A model generated the notes under the pieces. The model had not been told where the DNA came from. It was given only the letters and a program-made list of their open reading frames with translations, and did no database searches. Shown piece by piece: positions 45,401 through 53,496 of a stretch of DNA of 64,000 nucleotides (within the stretch, counting starts at the first letter, position 1; every line of letters begins with the position of its first letter). Position numbers and translations under genes: made by a program. This DNA comes from Macrotis lagotis. Taxonomy: Eukaryota > Chordata > Mammalia > Peramelemorphia > Peramelidae. Location: assembly GCF_037893015.1 (NCBI RefSeq), contig NC_133665.1:108683471-108747470 (forward strand), read 5' to 3'.

Positions 45401-46601
45401 AGATCATTAATGAAGTATCCAAGCCTCTTAGCCATCACATTCCTGTGGAGAAGATCTGTGAAAAGCTAAAGAAGAAAGACAGTCAGATCTGTGAGCTCAA
45501 ATATGGTGAGTTTCTGACCTTTCCATCTCTTAAGCATGGGGGGGGGGGGGGGGGTGCAGATTGTAAAGGAATAACCATTTATTAGGATCTACCACTTGCC
45601 AGACATTAAACCAAGTTTACAAATTATTATCTTGTATGATCCTCACCAGAAACCTGGGAGGCAGGTTCCATTATTCTTATTTTACAGTTGAGGAAACCCA
45701 AGCAGAGGTTAAAAGACTTCCCTAGGGTCACCCAGCTAGTGTCTTGTGGCTAGGTGATCTCAGATGGGTGCTTCATGTCATCAGCTACTCTATCAGGACT
45801 AGAATCTCACACTAGTCTGAAATTCTTAGCCAAGAATTTACAAATTATTAATCTGTTCAGAGAAACCTAGATTGACAGAGCGAAAGCCAAAGTATTCTTG
45901 CTGAGGTAGATATTTTTCCTGCTTAACAGCATCAAAACATTTTGTGAGTTGTTTATGTCCTGTTGTAGAAGTTGTTTGGCCTTCAGGAAAAAGTCTGTAA
46001 AAAGGACCTAGATAGTTGGATGTTTTCCTACAGTTTACTATTAGTTATTTAAAAAAAAAACATTTTAAATTAGAGTCTCAGTATTATCGCTGACTTAAAT
46101 GTTTCAAACAGGTGTTGGACTTTCATTATATGTATGGAGAGTAGTGTTCAGTGTTGGGAGGCTGGCTACCAAGGCTACAAGTGACCAGTATTCCTTTTTG
46201 GGGAACTGGCATTGTCCTCTCACTGCTCTCACCTATGAGCCACTTGTGTTACAACAACTTTGATAAGTGGCATGTGATTGCCTTCTTTTCAGTGACAGAC
46301 GTGAAGAAGGGGGGGTGCTCAGTAAGAGAGGCTTTGTGAAGAGGGTAAAAGTAGGCTCTGCTGACTTGTTCTATGTTCCTTCTCAGTCACTAACCTCTCC
46401 CTCATCCCTCCTCCAGATAAACAGATTGACCTGAGCACAGTGGATCTGAAGAAACTCAGAGTTAAGGAGCTGAAGAAGATCCTGGATGACTGGGGTGAAA
46501 TGTGTAAAGGCTGTGCTGAAAAGTCAGACTACATTCGCAAAATTAATGAACTGATGCCCAAATATGCCCCCAAGGCAGCTAGTTCACGGACTGATCTTTA
46601 A
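42412..46601 (+). CDS. MANF: MANF (mesencephalic astrocyte-derived neurotrophic factor), complete
   Basis: Small ER-resident and secreted protein that protects cells under ER stress, binds the chaperone BiP and supports dopaminergic neurons. Four exons: 42412-42499, 44495-44622, 45364-45505 and 46417-46601, giving 180 residues. A signal peptide of about 22 residues is followed by LRPGDCE. The N-terminal saposin-like domain runs to about residue 120. The C-terminal SAP-like domain carries the CKGC (CXXC) motif, and the protein ends in RTDL, an ER-retention type tail. All eight family cysteines are present. Splice sites are GT/AG and phases 1,0,1 chain exactly. The start is the first ATG of the exon, 15-odd bases into the GC-rich leader. 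Human MANF has a slightly longer start (an extra upstream Met) that is absent here. Confidence 0.97.
42500..44494. other. MANF intron 1
   Basis: Leaves the CpG island at about 42,880. It holds an L2-like scrap (43,190-43,245), a MIR-like scrap (43,680-43,740) and one truncated SINE. Nothing else was recognised. Confidence 0.6.
43818..43930 (+). repeat. CORE-SINE, 3' truncated and G-rich at its end
   Basis: Head and core are intact up to AGCTGTGTAGCCTTGG, after which the usual CAAGCCACTTAACCCC is replaced by G-runs (to about 43940). Flanks AGTTTGTGATA and GGTTTGTAATA suggest a target duplication, so the G-run replaces the tail inside the element. Confidence 0.85.
44495..44622 (+). CDS. MANF: MANF exon 2
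   Basis: 128 nt, phase 1 to 0, reading [20 protein letters not shown]... to GKENRL. Contains two conserved cysteines of the saposin-like fold. The acceptor follows C8T8. Confidence 0.96.
45075..45225 (+). repeat. L2 3' end
   Basis: Clear sense L2/MIR terminus: TTATAAACTCCTTGAGAGCA then GGGACTGCC, GCACTTAGCATAGCACTCAG and CACTTAATAAATGTTACTTG. Confidence 0.65.
45364..45505 (+). CDS. MANF: MANF exon 3
   Basis: 142 nt, phase 0 to 1, reading [20 protein letters not shown]... to SQICELKY. Nearly identical to the human protein. The donor is GTGAGT. Confidence 0.97.
45538..45554 (+). repeat. G17 homopolymer
   Basis: Perfect G-run 33 bp downstream of the MANF exon 3 donor. Such intronic G-runs near donors can affect splicing. 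Confidence 0.95.
45563..45800 (-). repeat. MIR-type SINE remnant
   Basis: Antisense MIR: TTGTATGATCCTCACCAGAA, TTATTTTACAGTTGAGGAAA and GGGTCACCCAGCTAGTGTCT. Confidence 0.65.
46417..46601 (+). CDS. MANF: MANF exon 4 coding part
   Basis: Reads [20 protein letters not shown]..., contains EMCKGCAEK with the CXXC motif and ends KAASSRTDL followed by TAA. The final RTDL is the KDEL-like retention signal of the family. Confidence 0.97.
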
Positions 46602-46830
46602 TTTGCACAATACCTTGTAGGCATCTGAGAAGAAATCACATTTACTATCTGTTTCCAAACAGCCTTTTTGTAATTTATTTTTAACAGGGCTCCTGACAGT
46701 GTCAGATCTGAAACCTGGGGCTTGATTCAAGATGCTGGTTCTACAGCTCCATTTTGTCTTTCTCTCTGTATTGTTTCTTCAATTTGTTGTTTTCTTCATT
46801 TAGGACTTCATAATATGTATGGGATTTTTT

Positions 46831-46836
46831 ATTAAA
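46831..46836 (+). terminator. MANF: poly(A) signal ATTAAA, MANF
   Basis: ATTAAA 230 bp after the MANF stop, followed within 25 bp by a T-rich element. This gives a 3' UTR of about 250 nt, as is usual for MANF. Confidence 0.8.
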
Positions 46837-47915
46837 GTTTTAAAAAATTTAGTTTTCTAGCTGTCAGAGTCTGTGCCATTCTCAGCTCTGATAAGGTTGT
46901 CTTTGCTGCAAGACTGTTCCTCCGGATACAAGGTGGCCAGTCTCACCACCTAGAACATGAGGAACAGAGTAATTAAATGGTCAGACCTGTTGGTGGTTTT
47001 ACTTCTAGAAGGGCAGATCTCTCTATATTTGCACACCAGGAAATGTTCAAATCCTGCTGACTTATGAGAACAGAGCAAATCACCTCTCAGTGCTCTGGAC
47101 GACTCCAGGACCAGAAGCTGCTGCCCTGCTGGGGAGTTCTTCCTACCAGTGAAATCATATGTCTACTCCCTGCCCTCTTCTGAAAGACCTGATGTCCAGG
47201 GAAATCATAGAGAATTGTACACTCTTGGTCTTGGATACCCAGGAAACTGAGTTCCTGGAATATGCATTTTTTGGCTTGATCATCAGCGCTACCTTTGAAG
47301 GTCCAAAGCATTCCTATTTGCTTCTTATACATGTCTTCCCTTCAGGAGCAGGTATACAGGCTAGGCCTGGGGGCAGGGGGGGAAGGTTAAAAATATAGCA
47401 CTGTTCCCTGGTACCAGGCAATGAAAAAACTGAATCAAGTTCAAGTCAGAAATGTGTAACAAATGATACTGCAGTCAGAGTTATTAATATTTTTATGTAA
47501 ACTTAGGAGGAAATCTTTAGTGGAGTAACCCCAGAGATCTGTGCTGGGCCATCAGATGTTACTATTTGTCATGCTCAAATTTGCTGAGAGCCAGTAGGCA
47601 GACAGTGGGTAGACTTTGAACTGTAGTAAAATTTCCCCCTAATCTCCAGTATCACCTTGTCCTTTCACTGTATATAATAGGACCTTAGACTCCATGGGTG
47701 CACAATGAATTTTTAATTACGAAATAGGTAAAACACAAGAGGACTAAAGTCTTAAGTCTTGTGAGTTCACCATGAGGTAATGTTAGAAATGATGCCCTTC
47801 TGTTCTGACAATACAGCACACACCAAAAAAATGAGATTCAAATAGTCCTAAAGGAGTTTTAGGACTTGCATGGGGCAGATTCTATAAAGTGTCATTGGCT
47901 CCTCTGAGACTCCCA

Positions 47916-48717
47916 TCAGAGGATGGTTGAGATAGTTGACCAATGGCGGTTGAGGTCAAGGTCTTCAGCCATGGACATTGTAACCTTCACTCCCCCAATT
48001 CTCATCCCAGCTGTTCTTGCAAATTCAGTTACTTGTGCTTGACCTCATTTTCAAGGCCATACCCTACCACCAAAAGTGGTGGCCCATAGCCATAGGAGTC
48101 ATTTAGTAAGGCCCTGACCTCTAGAAGTGAGAAGCTATCAAGCCTAGCATGGATGAGTCCCACAGAAGACAAGGCATCCTGGAGGATTTTCTCACCTCTA
48201 GGTAAATGGCAAAAGCAGTGTCATTAGCAACAGATAATTCTGCCTTGTACTTAACATTTTCCTTTCTTTTCTTTGTCTTGTATGGGTGGGAGTCCTCAGA
48301 ATCAATGACCTCCTCCTTGACAGGTTTCCCTGTTTCCAACTGCAGACCACTAGGCTCTGCTCATTTACAGGGAAGAACATGGCAGGATGTAGCCATGTAG
48401 GCTCAAGTCTGCTCTGAAAACCTCCACAAGCTTGGGTTTCATGGATGTGTTACCCATGGAGTTTTCTTTCTAGATGATTTTTAGCCCAGAATCGTCTCCA
48501 TGAATTCTTCCTTGGTTATGTCACCCAACTGGTTTGTGATCAGTCTGTTAAGTGAGCTAATCCATGTTGTATTCCATGTCATAGAGAAAGGGTTGAGAAA
48601 GGGTTTAGGGCAAATTGGTTGTTCAACCTTGAGTATATGATCGACTGGAAAGCACTGCACAGCCAGGGACTCCCAGAAGAAGAAATGAATTCTATAAAGG
48701 CCTCACATAGTCTTCAT
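47916..48717 (-). pseudogene. cathepsin L-like processed pseudogene
   Basis: Read on the minus strand, three frames give consecutive parts of a papain-family cysteine protease in the right order. The propeptide end reads LITNQLGDITKEEFMETIL (near 48,500-48,555). An active-site-like stretch follows (PVNEQSLVVCSW against PVKNQGQCGSCW). Next come DSEDSHPYKTKK and KYKAELSVANDTAF (48,195-48,290), then EKILQDALSSVGLIHA, GPPLLVVGYGLEN (the His-loop, with the catalytic His lost) and KNSWDENWG (47,993-48,019), the Asn motif of the family. No introns interrupt it, stops and frameshifts occur, and a middle part is missing. A poly(A) tail is not visible. The parent is cathepsin L or a close paralogue. 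Confidence 0.8.
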
Positions 48718-49040
48718 TGTGACAACTTTGTGGAGCTGAGGTAGGGTTATCAGCCAGGGAGGAGTTGCTAATCAGCTTGAATGGGCCCTTAAAGCCCTGG
48801 GTTGTTACTGGCTTTGGTTACTTTTCCTACAATTTACAGGAAGGGATGACAAAGTTACAAAGACCAAGTCTGTAGTTTGGTATTCCTCTCTCCTCTCTTG
48901 CGAGAACTCTTCCCACCATCCTGACTCCTACTATAGCACAGACAATGGTTTTAACAAAGTACACAAAAAGTACCACTTTTACAAGAGTCTTGGTATATAG
49001 CTTCTGTACAAATGAAGCCAGTGACAACTTTGTAGCCTTG

Positions 49041-49262
49041 TGCTGGAGTGAATAGTGCCAGGTCTGTGGTCAGGAGGAGTTCAGCTCAAATTTGGTCTCT
49101 GACTCTGAATAGCCGTGTGGTCCTGGATGGGTCAAGTCACCCTGTGTGCCCCAGTTTCCTCATCTGTGAAATGAGCTGGAGAAGTACTATATTGGCTACT
49201 CTCTTTGCCAAGATAATCTCAAATGAGGTCATGGGTTTGGACATGACTGACTGAACAACAAG
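49041..49262 (+). repeat. MAR1-type marsupial CORE-SINE
   Basis: Sense copy: GCCCCAGTTTCCTCATCTGT, GAAATGAGCTGGAGAAGTAC, CTTTGCCAAGATAATCTCAA and GGACATGACTGACTGAACAA, the characteristic MAR1 3' unit. Confidence 0.8.
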
Positions 49263-49267
49263 CATTT

Positions 49268-49422
49268 GGGGGGGGGGGGGCTTTTGTAAGGCAATGGGGT
49301 TAAAATGACTTGCCCAAGGTCACACAGGCAATTATCAAATATCCGATCTGAGGTGGGATTTGAACTCAGGTCCTTCTGACTCCAGGGCCAGTGCTCTATT
49401 CACTGCATCATGTAGCTGCCCC
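49268..49422 (-). repeat. CORE-SINE with G13 in place of its tail
   Basis: Antisense copy CTTTTGTAAGGCAATGGGGT ... CATGTAGCTGCCCC. Where the tail should appear as poly(T) there is instead a G13 run (49268-49280). Flanks GAACAACAAGCATT and AGAACAAGTATTATT resemble a target duplication. Confidence 0.85.
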
Positions 49423-50589
49423 AGAACAAGTATTATTAATAAGCCTGGAACAAGATTAAAGTATTTAATGTCTACCAGCCACGCCTTGCATTTTCCTCCA
49501 AATCAGTTGATTCCTCTGGTTTGATTTTCACAGCAATCCTGTGGAGCAAGTGGCATTCTCCCCATGCTAAGTGATGGTCTGAGCCTGAGGCTGGTGTGCA
49601 AAGGAGTTAAGTTGAGGGGCAGATCTTAGCTCTAAGAGCCAAGCCCTTCCTCTTATGATAGGGGAAGAGGCTATTCTGGACCTTCTGTGCTGCCTCTTGT
49701 TCTTGCTCCTGGTAATTTTTCTCTTGCAGAAAACCTCACCACCACCATCTCCCACAACCCATTGTTGAAACTGTTTCCTCAGATAGACCAGCTGATGGGG
49801 AGAGATGGAGCTCGTGCCCACAGGAGGCACCTACCCACAGCTATTAGAAATCCTCAGTCTGTTTTCAGTGGGACATTTACATTTTTAACACATTTGCCTT
49901 TGCCCCTCCGAAGTCACCCTCCCCCTCAAAAAAAAACAAAACTACATTTAGCCTTGCTGGCAGAATTGGTTCAGAGAGCAAATTCTACCAACCTGTGTGG
50001 CCTTGGTAAAGTCCATTAACATTTATCAAATGTTAGTGTAACTTCCATTATGAAGCCCAACGACAAAGGAGATAGTCTGTCCTGGGGGGGTTCTCACCTG
50101 TGAACTTTGGAGCGGGCCTACCTGCAGCTTTTCTCTCATTAGTGCTATGTTACCTGTGGAGGGCAAAAAATACATTTGCCAAAAAAAAAAAAAGAGCTGG
50201 GTGGGAATTTTGTGTCTTGTGTTCCTGGAGAAGCAAAACACCCAACTTGTCCGGGCTGCGGTGTCGCAGTGTCGGGAAGCAGGAGCCCAGGGTGGCTGCC
50301 CGCACCTCGGGGGGAAGCTGGGCCCAGAGCCCGGGCAGCAGCCCTGGGGGGGGGGGGGGGTCTCGCCGGCCCTGAGACTCACCGGGCCACGAGAGTCCCT
50401 GGGCGCCCCCTCCTCAGGCTTGGCCGTTCCGGCGCCCCCCGAGCACGCGGGGCCCCGGGACGCCGCTTCTCACTACAGCTCGGGGGCGCGTCCCGGGAGG
50501 CTTCAGCACGGGACAGCTCCGCGGCCTCGCGGCTGCCAGCGCCGCGCCGGGGCAGGGGGCGGGGAGCGGGGGAGAGGGGGCCGGGGGTG

Positions 50590-51662
50590 CAGGGGGCGGG
50601 GGGACAGGGAGCGGGGTGCAGGGGACAGGGAGCTGGGGAGAGGGGGCCGGGGGTGCAGGGGGCGGGGGGACAGGGAGCGGGGTGCAGGGAACCGGGGGCA
50701 GGGGGCCAGGGAGCGGGGTGCAGGGGACAGGGAGCTGGGGAGAGGGGGCCGGGGGGCAGGGAGCGGGGTGCAGGGGACAGGGAGCTGGGGAGAGGGGGCC
50801 GGGGGGCAGGGAGCGGGGTGCAGGGGACAGGGAGCTGGGGAGAGGGGGCCGGGGAGAGGGGGCCGGGGGTGCAGGGGGCGGGGGGACAGGGAGCGGGGTG
50901 CAGGGAACCGGGGGCAGGGGGCCAGGGAGCGGGGTGCAGGGGATAGGGAGCTGGGGAGAGGGGGCCGGGGGGCAGGGAGCGGGGTGCAGGGGACAGGGAG
51001 CTGGGGAGAGGGGGCCGGGGGGCAGGGAGCGGGGTGCAGGGGACAGGGAGCTGGGGAGAGGGGGCCGGGGAGAGGGGGCCGGGGGTGCAGGGGGCGGGGG
51101 GACAGGGAGCGGGGTGCAGGGAACCGGGGGCAGGGGGCCAGGGAGCGGGGTGCAGGGGATAGGGAGCTGGGGAGAGGGGGCCGGGGGGCAGGGAGCGGGG
51201 TGCAGGGAGCCGGGGAGAGGGGGCCGGAGGCAGGGGGCCAGGGGGGCAGGGAGCGGGGTGCAGGGGACAGGGAGCTGGGGAGAGGGGGCTGGGGGGCAGG
51301 GAGCGGGGTGCAGGGAGCCGGGGAGAGGGGGCCGGGGGTGCAGGGGGCGGGGGGACAGGGAGCGGGGTGCAGGGAGTAGGGAGCGGGGTGCAGGGGGCAG
51401 GGAGCGGGGTGCAGGGGGCCGGGGCCGGGGTGCAGGGGGCCGGGGCCGGGAGCGGGGGGACAGGGAGCGGGGTGCAGGGGGCCGGGGCCGGGAGCCGGGG
51501 GGCAGGGGGCCGGGGCCGGGGTGCAGGGGGCCGGGGCCGGGGTGCAGGGGGCCGGGGCCGGGAGCGGGGGGACAGGGAGCGGGGTGCAGGGGGCCGGGGC
51601 CGGGGCCGGGAGCGGGGGGACAGGGAGCGGGGTGCAGGGGGCCGGGGCCAGGAGCCGGGGGG
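50590..51662 (+). repeat. 1,086-bp higher-order block, copy 1
   Basis: First copy of the higher-order repeat. Landmarks at 50611, 50691, 50907, 51123, 51301 and 51611 recur exactly 1,086 bp downstream. Confidence 0.9.
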
Positions 51663-51675
51663 CAGGGGGCCGGGG

Positions 51676-52748
51676 CCGGGAGCGGGGGGGCAGGGAGCGG
51701 GGTGCAGGGGACAGGGAGCTGGGGAGAGGGGGCCGGGGGTGCAGGGGGCGGGGGGACAGGGAGCGGGGTGCAGGGAACCGGGGGCAGGGGGCCAGGGAGC
51801 GGGGTGCAGGGGACAGGGAGCTGGGGAGAGGGGGCCGGGGGGCAGGGAGCGGGGTGCAGGGGACAGGGAGCTGGGGAGAGGGGGCCGGGGGGCAGGGAGC
51901 GGGGTGCAGGGGACAGGGAGCTGGGGAGAGGGGGCCGGGGAGAGGGGGCCGGGGGTGCAGGGGGCGGGGGGACAGGGAGCGGGGTGCAGGGAACCGGGGG
52001 CAGGGGGCCAGGGAGCGGGGTGCAGGGGATAGGGAGCTGGGGAGAGGGGGCCGGGGGGCAGGGAGCGGGGTGCAGGGGACAGGGAGCTGGGGAGAGGGGG
52101 CCGGGGGGCAGGGAGCGGGGTGCAGGGGACAGGGAGCTGGGGAGAGGGGGCCGGGGAGAGGGGGCCGGGGGTGCAGGGGGCGGGGGGACAGGGAGCGGGG
52201 TGCAGGGAACCGGGGGCAGGGGGCCAGGGAGCGGGGTGCAGGGGATAGGGAGCTGGGGAGAGGGGGCCGGGGGGCAGGGAGCGGGGTGCAGGGAGCCGGG
52301 GAGAGGGGGCCGGAGGCAGGGGGCCAGGGGGGCAGGGAGCGGGGTGCAGGGGACAGGGAGCTGGGGAGAGGGGGCTGGGGGGCAGGGAGCGGGGTGCAGG
52401 GAGCCGGGGAGAGGGGGCCGGGGGTGCAGGGGGCGGGGGGACAGGGAGCGGGGTGCAGGGAGTAGGGAGCGGGGTGCAGGGGGCAGGGAGCGGGGTGCAG
52501 GGGGCCGGGGCCGGGGTGCAGGGGGCCGGGGCCGGGAGCGGGGGGACAGGGAGCGGGGTGCAGGGGGCCGGGGCCGGGAGCCGGGGGGCAGGGGGCCGGG
52601 GCCGGGGTGCAGGGGGCCGGGGCCGGGGTGCAGGGGGCCGGGGCCGGGAGCGGGGGGACAGGGAGCGGGGTGCAGGGGGCCGGGGCCGGGGCCGGGAGCG
52701 GGGGGACAGGGAGCGGGGTGCAGGGGGCCGGGGCCAGGAGCCGGGGGG
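51676..52748 (+). repeat. 1,086-bp higher-order block, copy 2
   Basis: Second copy. It begins with one visible base difference near 51690 and diverges from copy 1 at about 52749, where GGCAGGGGG becomes GGCCGGGAG. Confidence 0.9.
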
Positions 52749-53186
52749 CCGGGAGCGGGGTGCAGGGGGCCGGGGCCGGGGCCGGGAGCGGGGGGGCAGG
52801 GAGCGGGGTGCAGGGGGCCGGGGCCAGGAGCCGGGGGGCAGGGAGCGGGGTGCAGGGGGCCGGGAGCGGGGGGCAGGGAGCGGGGTGCAGGGGGCCGGGA
52901 GCGGGGGGCAGGGAGCGGGGTGCAGGGAGCGGGGTGCAGGGGGCCGGGAGCGGGGGGCAGGGAGCGGGGTGCAGGGGGCCGGGAGCGGGGGGCAGGGAGC
53001 GGGGTGCAGGGGGCCAGGAGCCGGGGCAGGGAGCGGGGTGCAGGGGGCCGGGGCCAGGAGCCGGGGGGCAGGGAGCGGGGTGCAGGGAGCCGGGGCCGGG
53101 ACTGCCGCTGTCGGGACCCTCCTCCTCCTGAGGACCGCGGGACTGGCCGAGGCCTCGGCGGACCTTGGGGCGCAGGGGCCGGGCGC

Positions 53187-53203
53187 GGCCGCCAGGGGGC
53201 GCG
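53187..53203 (+). promoter_or_regulatory. CTCF-like site upstream of RBM15B
   Basis: GGCCGCCAGGGGGCGCG shares its first 16 bases with the site at 42058 near MANF. Confidence 0.55.
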
Positions 53204-53281
53204 GGGCCCGCCCGCCCGAGTGGGGGGGGGAGTGACGGGGCGCGGAGGGCTCCCCCCCCCGCGCCCGGCCGCGCGCTCTGA

Positions 53282-53288
53282 TGACGCA
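53282..53288 (+). promoter_or_regulatory. CRE/ATF-like TGACGCA
   Basis: TGACGCA lies about 70-90 bp before the likely start region. Motif only. Confidence 0.35.
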
Positions 53289-53367
53289 GCCGCGCGCTGT
53301 CGCCGTCCCCGTCCCCTCCCCTTCCTCCCCCGCCTTTCCGCGGCCGCCGCGCTCAGTCCTTTTGTCC

Positions 53368-53378
53368 AAGATGGCGGC
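53368..53378 (+). promoter_or_regulatory. RBM15B: YY1-type AAGATGGCGGC element
   Basis: A perfect YY1 consensus just after a pyrimidine-rich initiator-like stretch (CTCAGTCCTTTTGTCC). This is the usual location at the start of CpG-island genes and suggests transcription begins near 53,350. Confidence 0.65.
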
Positions 53379-53463
53379 CCGGGGGGCGCCGCCTCCTTCT
53401 CCGGCTCCCGCTCCGGCCCCGCCGCCGCCGCCGCCCCCGCGCCGCCGCCCGGTCGCGCTGTGA
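53371..53463 (+). other. upstream ORF in RBM15B 5' leader
   Basis: The ATG within the YY1 element opens a 30-codon frame (MAARGAPPPSPAPAP..., ending RPVAL, TGA) that stops 33 bp before the RBM15B ATG. If the leader starts upstream of it, it could reduce main-ORF translation. No sign that the peptide itself is functional. Confidence 0.45.
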
Positions 53464-53496
53464 GGGAGGGGACCCGGCCCGGCCGGCCTCGGCGCC

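Larger units (their letters stand above)
46860..50240. other. intergenic region MANF-RBM15B
   Basis: Contains a cathepsin L-like pseudogene, a MAR1-type SINE and a young SINE (listed). No functional gene was recognised in 46,860-47,900 or 49,430-50,240. Confidence 0.55.
50545..53100 (+). repeat. hierarchical G-rich minisatellite
   Basis: Tandem array built on GGGAGCGGGGTGCAGGG. Subunits are 35, 36, 50 or 66 bp long. Three 216-bp units are marked by CAGGGAACCGGGGG (ACCG at 50691, 50907 and 51123). The whole pattern repeats 1,086 bp later (51777, 51993 and 52209). The right part (52,750-53,090) uses a 35-bp unit with GGCCGGGAGCGGGG. The plus strand is almost pyrimidine-free except for single C and T, with four or more G-runs in every ~50 bp, so G-quadruplex formation is expected. 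Copies match base for base wherever I compared them. Confidence 0.95.

Noticed and set aside
47087-47332. An 81-codon minus-strand frame after MANF
   Set aside because: No recognisable family and no splice or promoter context.
50545-53100. CRISPR-like array
   Set aside because: The repeats are contiguous with no unique spacers, and the host is a mammal.
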